Assembly (NCBI GenBank): GCA_019802505.1
Contig: JAFMOC010000011.1
Span: 6,271,501-6,335,500, forward strand
DNA from: Corydoras sp. C115
Lineage: Eukaryota; Chordata; Actinopteri; Siluriformes; Callichthyidae
DNA: 64,000 nt
Direction of reading: 5' to 3'
A program made the position numbers and the translations under genes. Shown here in pieces: positions 1-12,000 of this stretch. Under the pieces are notes generated by a model that searched no databases, was not told the DNA's origin, and saw only the letters and a list, made by a program, of their open reading frames with translations. Within the stretch, counting starts at the first letter, position 1; every line of letters begins with the position of its first letter.

Positions 1-1250
1 CTCTGTTGGTTTTCCTCTGCTGTGCTCGTCTCAGTTGGCAGTAAGCACAATTCAGATGAACATGGTGTGAAATGGCCGTGCCAGTTTTGAGAAATAATTC
101 TGTTTTAATACGGCGGCAGCTGAGGTCCAATAGGCAATCCTGCATTTGCGGTTCTGTCTCAATGGTTCTATAGGAGGGGGCTGAAATCACTCAGACACAA
201 CCCAGTGTGTCTCCTGATGAGGTTCGGGATGCGGTTCTTTCCACGGCACAGCAGGACAATACAACAGCTCCTTATACAGCCGTGCTGAAAGTGCCAGATG
301 TTTAGCCTCTAAGCGAAGCAGCGAACCTAGCTTTGATGTTATTCACCATAAAGCATCGGAGACACAGAGAAACTGAGACTCATGTTTACACAGAAGCTCT
401 TTCTCATTTCTTTGCTCTTTGCTGCTGCCTGACTTCTTCTCTCTTTCCATTTATATCCACCCAAAATTTCACACATTATATCTTATCTCGGGGGCACGGT
501 GGCTTAGTGCTCTCCTACTTTCTTGTTCATTTATTATCTTAGTAAAATCTTATCGGCCTGTTCTCATCTCCACACCTTTCCTTTTTTCTTCTCCTGTTTC
601 ACTTGATTATTAGTACAACCGTGACCCAATTAACAAACCTACCTTAAAGCCTGCTGTTGGTGCTTTTTCAGTGACATGGTGTACTACAGAGGTGTGTAAT
701 CAAGCCATACCACGTTTACAAGCCAAATATAAAAGTCTGGATAAACAGTGCAACAGGAAAATGTAAGTGGTTCAAATATTTACATAGCAAGTGATGAAGT
801 GTGAAAAAAGGAAAACTGAAAAGAATCGTGTTGGTCTACAGTTTTCTTTATTTCGTGAATGAAACATAATAGCAAGTGACGTTGCTGCAGAGTGGGCTGT
901 GCAGTATCACTTCTCCTCTCAGCACCAATTTAAACATGTGCTGCTGCTTTACAATTTGTTTGGTTACTTGTCAGAGTAGTAATATAATAGGGTCGGGGGA
1001 GTTTCCTGTTGAGCTCCATAACCTTTAATGAAGTGGCATCCATACAGTACTCCTCACTGTTGTTGATGCAGTACATTATTCTCAAACTGTACAATGTTTT
1101 ACGCATCACTGCTAAAATTACAATGTGCTTTATAAAGTGCACTGTACAAAAAATAAAGCTGTGAACTGGACTTAATAAATCTAGATTCGTTAATCTATTT
1201 ATAAATGTTTTAATGAATAATGAAATAACATCTTAAACACATAATCATTT
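1..1250. other. Unique sequence, possible 3' UTR of a gene to the left
   Basis: No convincing coding frame. The first 330 bp are moderately GC-rich and repeat-free. A plus-strand AATAAA at 1,152-1,157 could be a polyadenylation signal of a gene off the left edge; this is weak. Confidence 0.25.
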
Positions 1251-1253
1251 ATT

Positions 1254-1511
1254 CATTCATTATCCTCCGATTCATCCTCTACTAGGGTCGCCCATCCAGG
1301 GGAGAATGTTTCGGGCGTTGGGCAGATGCACCCAGGACAGGGCGCCAATCTATCACTGGGCACACACTTACTCACACAGACATAAACAGACTCTACAGGG
1401 GCAATTTAGAGCAGCCAGTTTACCTGGAATCCATGTTTTTGGACTGTGAAAGGAAACCGGAGAGAAGCGCTGAGAGGTGAACATGCTAACCACTAAGCCA
1501 CCTTTGCTGCC
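1254..1511 (-). mobile_element. Main-family tRNA-derived SINE, internally deleted
   Basis: The main SINE family here is about 345 bp: head GGCACGGTGGCTTAGTGGTT (box A) and GGTTCGAATCC (box B), body GTTCTCCCCGTGTCTGCGTG, AAAACATGGATCAAG and GGATTGGCGCCCTGTCCTGG, and a tail of (ATGA)n. This copy lacks the box-B segment. Confidence 0.85.
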
Positions 1512-1523
1512 CCACATTAATAT

Positions 1524-1872
1524 TCATTCATTCATTATCTCCCGCTTTATCCTCTATTAGGGTTGCGATGGGGTTCCCCATGCCCATCCAGGGGAGAACA
1601 TCTCGGGCGCTGGGCAGATAGACCCAGGACAGGGCGCCAATCCATCGCTGGGCACACACTCACTCACACAGACACACTCTATATGGGGCAATTTTTGAGA
1701 ATTCAATTCACTTGATCCATGTTTTTGGACTGTGGGAGGAAACCGGAGAACCCGGAGGAAACCCACGCAGACATGGGGAGAATATGGAAACTCCACCCAG
1801 ATGGGGATTCGAACCGGGAATCCCTAGTGCTGAGAGGCGAACGTGCTAACCACTAAGCCACCGTGCTGCCCC
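1524..1872 (-). mobile_element. Main-family SINE, full length, with target duplication
   Basis: Complete head, body and tail on the minus strand, flanked by ACATTAATAT (1514-1523 and 1873-1882), next to the head of the neighbouring copy. Confidence 0.9.
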
Positions 1873-1882
1873 ACATTAATAT

Positions 1883-4258
1883 ATTAAAAATAAATGCCTG
1901 TTTGGAGATTCCACAATTAGCAATTTAATTGGTAACAGGGGAGGTCATAGAGATACAAGTATAAAAGGAGGATCTTTTAAAAGCAGTTTGCAGTAAAGAA
2001 TAGATGGTTTCCTTTTGTGTCAGTTTTTGTTAAAAAAATGTTTAGTTTAAAAGCTCAAAATGTTTCTCAGTGCAATTGTTATGGTCACATTAATGAGTGA
2101 ACCACAAGTCAGGGTAATAAACTGAAGTAGTTCTTTAATGTGGAGATACGCTGAAGAACACAGAATAGTGCCAAATGCTAATTTTCATGAAAAACACAAC
2201 CAACCTCAAAACCACATAATAAGCCCAGATAACTGAGCGACAAGGAGAAAGCTAGAACCAAGAGGCAACATAAATGAAACAACACGAAGCACCCAATGAG
2301 TGGAGACCTATAAATTTGGAAGTGAGTGAGGGAACTAATGAATGTAAAGGGTGAACAGGTGCTACCACTCAGGGGAAGCAGAATGTGAGAGCGCAGAAAC
2401 AGAAAATGCGGCAGGTGAGTCAGCATGATTACAATAAACTGAGATCTTCTACAGTTGGAAAAATTCACGGAATATCTTGGGACATGAAGAGCGAGGATGG
2501 ACACCACTGGTAAAAATGCATCACCATCGAGCCCTCAAAATATACCACTGCCAAAAACGAAAGCTTAACAAGTCAGAAAAGCTTTGAAAAGTGTAATAAA
2601 TTTTGTTTTTGGCATTAATAGATTTCTAAGTAAGATAAATTATCTTATAATTTAGAACCTTTTTCTTACTTTAATGAATCTTAACAAGATAAATTTACTC
2701 ACTATATTTGTAGGTAATTTTACTTGATTCATATACATTTTTACCTGATTTGTATTTATTTTTCTTATTTTCTAACATATTTTTTGCAGTAGTATGATGG
2801 TTAAAAAACCATAATACTACTGTAATACCATACATTTACATTTACATTTAGTCATTTAGCAGACGCTTTTATCCAAAGCGACTTACAAATGTGGTTTTGG
2901 ATAAAAAGCCACATAAAAACTGTACTACTGTAATGGTAATGGACATATGGGACATGTATCAAGAAAAGCTACCTGAAACTATTATGCAAGGAATAAACCA
3001 TATCCAAATTTTGTGCAGAAACACTGGTTTAAAATATGCTTTGACTTAATTCCTAATTCTCTAGAAATGGCCTTACAAACATTGTGAGTTTGCTACTGGA
3101 AATCTTGAAAGTCTTAACGTATTAAATATGGGTTTTAAACTAACATAGTGCTTTGCAACAAAATGACAGCATGACTTTGTTGGTCTATGCCAGGCCTCAT
3201 TCTGTTAGAGATACAGCAGTCTCACTTCATACACATACAGTGCAGTTGTGTGACTGACCTGTCAGCAGTCCAGATGGCCCCAGTTTTAAAATATATGGCA
3301 TCACCCAGAGGTGAATCAAATAATGGTAATAATCATCTCAAAAATGTTTTGAATGATATCACAATCAAGAATTCAAAGCTATAATATAAGGCTTGAATAT
3401 GAAAGAATTAAAAAGCAAATACACAGTACTGTCTATTGTGATCACTGTTAAAGCACACAGATGGGTTTAATTGGTACATAATAGGTACATTATGACAAGG
3501 TTTTATTGATAACAAGGAATTTGCAACCCTAGAGTTCTATGAAACAGAAGTGTGCCCCGTTCACTTGATGCATCATTTAACTTTATATTACTATTTTTGA
3601 AGTCATTACAAATACACCGATCCACATTTTGTGGATTATGATTCAGTGATTACACTGACACCATCTGCCGTATGGTGTTCAGCAATAGTTCAATAAGCAA
3701 GCAAATGCCCATATTTCAAATCTGGGTTGATAAAACTAGGGCATTAAAAGAAGGCGACACTGCCCCACTAGATTTAAAGTGCTGGTCCAGCTGGTGTGTT
3801 GTATTTTCTAATAGTCCATGTTAATGCATGTTGGATTGTAGCAAGCCATTGTGTTGCCTCTTTAACAGATTGTACCTCGTATAAGGAGCAACATTAAAAT
3901 CTGAGTGTTCCAGTGTATTGCCTGTAACTTGAATTGTATGAACGGAACCTTAGTCGAGAGTCTCTTCCCCTTCAATACCTACATATAATATTTCACAGGA
4001 TTTATCGCTTAAAACGTCACCAAAAATATAAACCAGCACAAATCTGTGAAGGAATGGAGATGCTTTTAATTTTCTAAGAGGTGGCTCCACAGCTCCACAG
4101 GAGATTTTTTGTTAAACAAGTACTGAGGTCATGGCTTTGCAAATGTACTGTAACAAGTTTGTCAGACTTTGCTTGCTCTTCGGTTTGCAGTTTTAGTTAA
4201 TGATTTGATGGTTTATTGATTTGATTTTAAATAGGTTACTTAGTTTGTTGGTTTAAAG
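1883..4258. other. AT-rich non-coding DNA
   Basis: Apart from the L2 tail at 2,824-2,890, I see no gene, only short chance frames. Confidence 0.6.
2824..2890 (-). repeat. L2-type LINE/SINE tail fragment
   Basis: Plus strand TTTAGCAGACGCTTTTATCC and AAAGCGACTTACAAATG, preceded by (TTTACA)n; this is the reverse complement of the L2 tail seen at 4,262. Confidence 0.8.
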
Positions 4259-4815
4259 ATGTTTACATCATTTAGCAGACGCTTTTATCCAAAGCGACTT
4301 ACAAATGAAAACATTACAAGTCAGAAGTTATGGAGAAAACCAACTATACTGTAAATTCATCAAACCTGATTGTTATTCGATGCTGCGGCCCCTCCCCCTT
4401 TTTATTTTATTATTTTTTATTGTTTTTACTACAACAGGTATTTGTTAAATAGATGCGTCTTCGGTAATTTCTTAAAACTGTTTAGTGATTCTGCCTTACG
4501 GACAGAGTTGGGAAGAACGTTCCACCATTTTGCAGTGGTGAACGCCACGGAGTGAGAATTAGCTCCTCGGTGAGGTGGAATCGCCAGGCGGCAATCATCA
4601 CTGGAGCGAAGTGAACGAGTCGGAGTGTATTTTGAAAAGATAGAGTGAAGGTAGGAGCGGGACGATCCAGAAATGGTTCTGTATGCCAGAGTCAGTGACT
4701 TGTACTGAATGCGAGCAGCTACAGGGAGCCAATGGAGGGAAGTGAGAAGTGGAGTGACATGAGTTCGCTTGGGCTGCTTAAACACAAGCCGGGCTGCAGA
4801 GTTCTGAAGAGTTCA
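4259..4815 (-). mobile_element. 3' end of an L2-type LINE
   Basis: Minus-strand frame 4785-4429 encodes the C-terminal part of a LINE reverse transcriptase: Leu-His-Trp-Leu-Pro-Val, Leu-Arg-Ser-Ser-Asp, Ala-Lys-Trp-Trp-Asn-Val-Leu-Pro and Ser-Phe-Lys-Lys-Leu-Pro-Lys-Thr-His-Leu-Phe. It is followed by a 3' UTR and the tail GTAAGTCGCTTTGGATAAAA and GCGTCTGCTAAATG. It is 5'-truncated, as is usual for LINE copies. Confidence 0.85.
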
Positions 4816-5292
4816 GATGTTATATTAAGTATAAATTACTCAAATATATTGATTTAGTTTTTCTACTAAAGCAATCGACAGTAATGATCCATGTGCACTA
4901 TACACTGTTCTGACTAACAGAGGACAGTATCTATTAAAATCAACCAGTCAGTTATAACGAAGTAATCTGTGACCCTGGTTTAAATAGTAACTTGTACAAT
5001 ACAGCTACTGTACAGCATTATACACAACCATGAAATGATTTTAAAGTACTGAAATATTTTATTATTACATAAACAGACTTTAAATTGTATTTATCAGTTC
5101 AATCTCTGATACACATACTTGCCAATATTGTCACTTATTGTCAATTTTATCAGTTTCACTCACCATATAGATGCACTTTTTATTTCTACAATTACAGACT
5201 GTCGTAATCTCTTTAATGTTTTCTCATGAACAAGACTCAAAAAGGACCATCACAGATTATTAGTAGGATTTTGGGAATCTGTATTTTGGGTG

Positions 5293-5654
5293 GGGTTGGC
5301 ACGGTGGCTTAGTGGTTAGCACGTTCGCCTCTCAGCACTAGGGATTCCCGGTTCGAATCCCCATCTGGGTGGAGTTTCCATGTTCTCCCCGTGTCCGCGT
5401 GGGTTTCCTCCGGGTTCTCCGGTTTCCTCCCACAGTCCAAAAACATGGATCAAGTCAATTGAGTTCTCCAAATTACCCCATGTAGAGTGTGTTTGTGTGC
5501 GTGTCTGTGTGTGTGAGTGTGTGCCCAGTGATAGATTGGCGCCCCGTCCTGGGTCTATCTGCCCAGTGCCCGAAACATTCTCCCCTGGATGGGCATGGGG
5601 AACCCCACCGCGACCCTAATAGAGGATAAAGCGGAAGATAATGAATGAATGAAT
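5293..5654 (+). mobile_element. Main-family SINE, full length, with target duplication
   Basis: Full-length plus-strand copy flanked by the perfect 12-bp repeat GTATTTTGGGTG (5281-5292, 5655-5666). Confidence 0.92.
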
Positions 5655-5789
5655 GTATTTTGGGTGTTGGATGGGTGTTCTAAGCGTGTGATTGTGGTGT
5701 TGCATTAGTATGTCATGATTGAATCAAACACATTAGTGCTGCTGGGGGTTTTATTTCCTGTGCATTTTATTAAACATATCTAGCTTATT

Positions 5790-6250
5790 GCTTCAACCAG
5801 AGACAGTATTTTATTTGTTGCTGCACAGTTTGTGGTACTCATTCTCTGATCCTTCATCAGTCATTACAGAATGTTGCTATAAGTATAGAATAGGTGGCTG
5901 AACATGTTAGAGCAGTGATATATTCTCGGCCCAGCAGTGTCCGAGGTGTTCAAAAACTCCAGCAGCACTGCTGAGTCTGATCCACTTATATTACTGCAAC
6001 ACAATCAAACATACTACCACAATGTCATGTCAACATAGTGCAAAAAATAACCCATCACCCAAATGATACCTGATCTGTGGTGGTGCTGATCTTTAGAGAA
6101 CAGAATAAATGGTTCTAACAAAGTAGGTAAAGAAACAGATGGGCTTCAATATGTTATTTTAAAACGTAAAGTGCATTAATAGTGAAACTGAAAAGGAAGA
6201 TGAGGAGAGAAAGGAGAAGCTGTACATAGAAAGGTGGTTTAGTGTACAGT
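5790..6250 (+). repeat. Diverged copy of a dispersed DNA-element-like family
   Basis: CAAAAACTCCAGCAGCACTG, CTGATCCACTTATATTACTG, ACCTGATCTGTGGTGGTGCT and AAGAAACAGATGGGCTTC. Similar text is at 36,640-36,900 and 57,030-57,440. Confidence 0.55.
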
Positions 6251-7374
6251 AATTGCCTAGTACCTTTTCCTTTAAGTTACTAATATGTGTAAGTCACAAC
6301 AATCTGTACAGCTTAAGTGAACTGGATCATTCTAACTCCTTTAAAAGAAACACATTTCACAAAAACACAAAAATTAAACTATATGAAATGATATTTTTGT
6401 AGAAAATAATTATGAAACAGGCACTTTAGAGGTAAAGATCATCAGTATTACATATTAACATGTTTATATTCATATTTTTACAATTTGTCTTTATACAAAT
6501 AAGTTATACCATATTTTTAAAATTCTTAAGCAATGGTCCCCTGGATTCAACTTCTAACAGACGTTAAACTGATTTCTTTAAATAGAGCGAACAGACTTAA
6601 TGTAAAGTTTTGATAAGCCTATGCTATTCTTTATTCTGTAAATTTTTTTAAAAATCTAATAATAATAATTAAAATTATATCAATATTACAATACAAACTC
6701 AACTGACTTTAGGAAATTTCTTGTAGACAGCGCAACAAACTGTTTTCTTTAACAACGCATGTGTAATTATACTGAGGTCGGTCAGTTTTTTTTTTTTTTT
6801 TCCTTAAATAACCAAATCAATAAAGCAGAACATTGTGTAACAGAGTCATAAGTTTCTTTTAAGGTTGCTTAAGAGGCCAGTTTTATTTCACAATTTTTCT
6901 AAATTCTTATAAATATCCCAACAATAATTATATTCTAAGCCAATAAGTTGATTTCATAATTAATTTGTGCAAACTTACCAGCCATGTCAGACATTTGTCT
7001 CATGACTACATTAATACAAAACACGTGACTTGACTTTTGCTTCAAACAATGTTTAATAAATCTATATAACATACTTTTCAGTTTGAATATTAGCATGTCT
7101 CTCTCTAAAAGACTGAGTGCTTTGAATATCCAGATTAACATTCTAATTTGGCATGAATTTAATCTTATGATGAATGATGGGCCATAAATACATTTTTAAA
7201 AACAGTATTTTTCTAAAAGTCTTATAAGTGCCTTCTCTTTTTTAAAAAAACTAAAAAATAATGTTTTTTAATTTAAAACATTATTTTTGTGCAAACCAAA
7301 ACTGTTATTTTTGTAATTATTTTTGTTATGTTAAATTCAATACATAAATTGTAAGTTAAAGTGCCAGGGATCCA

Positions 7375-7565
7375 GGTCTGAATCCCAATCCAGGTTGAGT
7401 TTCCAACTTCTCCCCATGTTTTCTTTCACAGTCCAAAATCATGGATTAAAGGTAAATTGGCTGTTCTAAATTGCCCCTATATAGTGTGTGTGTGATTGGC
7501 ACCCTGTCCTGGGTAACCTAAAATGTTCTCCCCCACGACCTTATTGGAGGATTAAGCAGTCAAGA
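7375..7565 (+). mobile_element. Degraded main-family SINE
   Basis: Contains TCTGAATCCCAATCCAGGTT, CACAGTCCAAAATCATGGAT and GGCACCCTGTCCTGGG with many deletions; no head. Confidence 0.65.
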
Positions 7566-7669
7566 TATTGATATTGATTTGGGGTGCCCAAACTGGTAAA
7601 TAAGACTATGTATATCAGATAATTTTTTAACTGCTGAAATCTGATGTAAATGAAAACTGGTAGCCATAC

Positions 7670-7725
7670 GTGAATGGCTTTGGATAAAAGCGTCTGCTAA
7701 ATGTAAATGTAATGTAATGAATAAA
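7670..7725 (+). repeat. L2-type LINE/SINE tail fragment
   Basis: GGCTTTGGATAAAAGCGTCT followed by GCTAAATGTAAATG repeats, the same tail in plus orientation. Confidence 0.8.
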
Positions 7726-8235
7726 CAGTGTTTTGCTTCCAAACAATATTTAGCTAGATAACTACATAACAGTATACAGATTATCATAATGACATGGCAT
7801 GTATTTAAAATATCTAGACCTTTAAAAGTAGCTTTATATTTTTTCAATGAGGTACATTTTTTTCTTATTTGTAAGCAATATTTTTGTTCAGCCTGTGTTT
7901 GAATCCAAACAGGAACTACTCTCAGAGTATGTGTCTGTCTTACTTTGAGTCTGGAACTGTTTAAACATTGAACTGTGTCGAACAAACTAACAGCTTATTT
8001 TTTACCATCCCAGCAAACACATACACGCCCGCACACTCACGTAAACAAACATGATCGTGTATCCGCTTACCTTTACATTGTTAAGCTCATTAAATTCCTG
8101 CTTCATGACACTGAGAGGAAATAGTTCTAAAATGTACACGTTTGTCATTTTGTCAATGTCATACTTATAGAACCTGCTCGCCAATATATGCAGTCATCAT
8201 GGCAGCGATTAAATAAGGATCTGTATGTGCATGCA

Positions 8236-8438
8236 TCAATAGATGCTGTCCTTTGTTGTGGTTGAGGTGTGTGTGGCTGTGGAGTCATCTGGCAGAGAGC
8301 CGCGACGTGGCGAGGGCACATGGCAGCACAGCAGTGCGTGCAGTTCATCTGATACGCTGCTGGAGAAGGCTGTGTAGATCCAGGGATTGGTGCATGAATT
8401 CAGGCTGGCCAGCAGCATCAAGATGGTGAAGGCGACAC
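8236..8438 (-). CDS. avpr2: avpr2-like exon 5 of the coding region (helix 7, C-tail)
   Basis: The exon completes the split Gly codon and encodes helix 7 (Leu-Asn-Ser-Cys-Thr-Asn-Pro-Trp-Ile-Tyr), helix 8 with Ser-Ser-Ser-Val, a Cys-Cys pair and a short Ser/Thr-rich tail ending Lys-Asp-Ser-Ile-Tyr-stop. The intron between helices 6 and 7 is the ancestral intron of this receptor family. No canonical AATAAA is seen close downstream. Confidence 0.93.
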
Positions 8439-9007
8439 CTGCAACCCAGACATATAAAGTGATAAAGGGATCTATTTTGCCTACTGTGCTTACACACAGA
8501 GGAATTTGTCCTCCACATTAAACCTATACGTGCAATGAAACACACACATAAATACACTGAGTGAAGTGAGCACACAAGCCGGGAGCAGTGGGCAGCCCTG
8601 TACACGGCGCCCAGGGAGCAATTAAGTTAGGTACTTTGCCTAGAGAATCGAACCGGGGACCTTCAAGTCTTAAGGCTAGTTCCTTAACCACAAGCCCACT
8701 ATACCACTATATGGAACACCATGTGGGTCAAATTGCAAATTTAACAAATTACAGATTACAAAATCAATACTTGTTAAATATGCTAAATCTGTAAGTGTAA
8801 ATTGATGCTCAATTTCCATCTGCAACTGGATTCTTCACATTTAACTTTTGTAATTATCAGTAATAAGGAAACAGTGGCTCAGGTCTCATGAGTACATTTT
8901 TTGTTTACTTGTACATTAATGCTTACCAATAATTGATTGTTGGAGGACAAAACAGCCATTTATTTATTTACTGTTCAGTCACCAACTGCTCTAAATAGCC
9001 CATATAT

Positions 9008-9085
<78 letters not shown>

Positions 9086-12000
9086 TGAATGTGCCCAGTG
9101 ATGTATTGGCACCCAGCCATGGGTGTATCTGACCAGGCTATATAACATTCTCCCCGGATGGCCATGGGGAACCTTCCCAACACTAGTAGAGGATTTAGCG
9201 GAAGATAATGAGAGGAGATGTATGACTGTTGTTGCTAGATATGTGTGATGCATTGTTTTATACAATATATGCAAAATAAGGACCATCAGAAAAAAAAGAC
9301 TGAATTATTCATGCGTTGCTGTTAATTTACCTGCTTCCTTTCATTTTTATTTAGAAATATTTTTTCTTAAGCCTTTTTTTTGTTTTCAAAGCCTGACTTT
9401 AGGTACTGTCCCAATACCTAAAATGGGTTACAATTAGCAGCCCCAAAAAAATAACTCTTTTGGGTCACTGTGATTAAATATTCCAATCACGTGGGCATTC
9501 CAATTAATCTAGAAATACTGTCCTATTTGTTTGTAAAAGAACTGTTTGTTTTAAAGCTTACTGTTATTAGTAAGACTCTATGTTGCTTATCTTCAATGAC
9601 ATATAATAATTTCAATACATTTAAAGAAGGTAAAGTTGTGACACAATCAAACAAACCTTTGCAAAGGTATTGGGAAACCTGAAGCGTTTAATAACTTGCA
9701 TTACATTTGGCCATTTACCAGATGCTTTTATCCAAAGTGACTTACAAGTGGGTGTGATGGTGAGGTGAGGGCACAGGATCGGTCGCAACATCCCTGAAGC
9801 AATAAGGGTTAAGGGTCTTGCTCAAGGACCCACATTGGTAACTGCAGTGGACCTGGAATTTGAGCCCAACTCCCTAACCACTGAGCTACCATGACCTTAA
9901 ACTTCTAAAACCAACAGAACAATCACAGGCAAGAAGCAAATAAGTTAGTTAAAATTAATATTATGGGGAACATATAACATGACAAATGTTAGAACTGCTG
10001 AGCTAAAGTGCAAAAAAAGAAGGCTGTGGCGTTGCAACAATGCTCAATTGGTACCAAGGGGCCCAAAGAGTGCCAAGAAAATATTCCCCACACCATGACA
10101 CCACCACCACCAGCCTGAACCGTTGATACAAGGCAGGATGGATCCATGCTTTCATGTTGTTGACGCCAAATTCTGACCCTACCATCCGAATGTCGCAGCA
10201 GAAATCGAGACTCATCAGACCAGGCAACGTTTTTCCAATCTTCTATTGTCCAATTTTGATGAGCTTGTGCAAATTGTAGCCTCAGTTTCCTGTTCTTAGC
10301 TGAAAGGAGTGGCACCCAGTGTGGTCTTCTGCTGCTGTAGCCCATCTGCCTCAAAGTTCGACGTACTGTGCGTTCAGAGATGCTCTTCTGCCTACCTTGG
10401 TTGTAACGGGTGGCTATTTGAGTCACTGTTGCCTTTCTATCAGCTCAAACCAGTCTGGCCATTCTCCTCTGACCTCTGGCATCAACAAGGCATTTCCGCC
10501 CACAGAACTGCCGCTCACTGGATGTTTTTTCTTTTTCGGACCATTCTCTGTAAACCCTAGAGAAGGTTGTGCGTGAAAATCCCAGTAGATCAGCAGTTTC
10601 TGAAATACTCAGACCAGCCCTTCTGGCACCAACAACCATGCCACGTTCAAAGGCACTCAAATCACCTTTCTTCCCCATACTGATGCTCGGTTTGAACTGC
10701 AGGAGATTGTCTTGACCATGTCTACATGCCTAAATGCACTGAGTTGCCGCCATGTGATTGGCTGATTAGAAATTAAGTATTAACGAGCAGTTGGACAGGT
10801 GTACCTAATAAAGTGGCCGGTGAGTGTATGTAGATATAGTAGAAAGCAAATACACTTAAAAAGCATGTATATTAAAATTTAGATTTTCAAACACAAACCA
10901 AAGCAGTGTAAATACAGGTGAGACTTTGCTGACTCAAACAGCAGACTCTGTTCTATGGTCAATAAACGCTCTGACTAAGCAGTAGCCTTCTTAAAAGATT
11001 CATTATCATCAACCAAGGATGACAGATCTACCTTAAAGAAAAGCCCTAAACCAGCTAGGGAATAATAACTCAATAATACCCACTAGAGTAGAAGAATAAA
11101 AAGAGTAGAGTATAAAAAGGTACAAAACCAATGAAAGAACAGGAGTAATAATGATTCAACTAAAACAGATGCTCATCAGAGAACAATGGAAGAAGGAATA
11201 CAGAGTCGCTGAATCACAACCCTTTGTGTAAAATAATAAAATGGCATGTTTATATTAGAAGAATGATGAAATTTGTTTTATGATATTAACATGATGCTGG
11301 CACTATTTGATAAGCTTTCTCAGCTTTAAATTTTCTGATGCATTTAAAGTAAACGCTTCATACACAGGCCATAAAAACCTTCGGCATTTGACAGCCAGTT
11401 TCTTCACTTATACATTTGGAATAATGGGTCATTAATGCAACATGAGAAAATAGACATTAGGTACCAGTTGTGTTGCCAGCCTAGAGACCATCTGTTTGGT
11501 GAAGTGTTAGTTACTTGGCGACCAGCTGGGCAAACTATGCAAAAAGCCCACTTTAATTTGGAGGTGGAAATGTTCCACAGGACCAGTGTGAATAAAATAC
11601 ATACAGGTGGTTTGCACCTAATTGTGTGCATACCAAAAACTCTTCTTTGGAAAATCAAATGAATTAAAATATTTTTGTACTTTGACGGGGAGAAATGTAT
11701 AAAGAGGCGAAGACAGAGAGGGACCTAGAATAATACTTAAAGATTGATTTAGGATTATTTAAACATTAAACCCATCTTATTTGGATTGCTTTATACAGAT
11801 GGCTGTGTGATCTATGAGATACAGTACATGCTGACATGGAATTTTTCAGTCTGTTACATAAACAGCACACATCAGAATGTGCTGATACAGACCTATGAAG
11901 TTCTCTCTGTTGACCAGTAATATCAAAGAGTAAAGTTTAGACTAAGTACAGCATCCTAACATGTCACTTATTCAAACACCTGTAGAACATCAGCACATAG

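Larger units (their letters stand above)
6251..8235. other. AT-rich non-coding DNA 3' of avpr2
   Basis: Contains a degraded SINE and an L2 tail. The part next to 8,236 should hold the receptor 3' UTR, but no clear minus-strand AATAAA was found within 1 kb. Confidence 0.5.

Noticed and set aside
4429..4785. 118-codon minus-strand frame as a host gene
   Set aside because: It is the C-terminal part of an L2-type LINE reverse transcriptase followed by the LINE tail.
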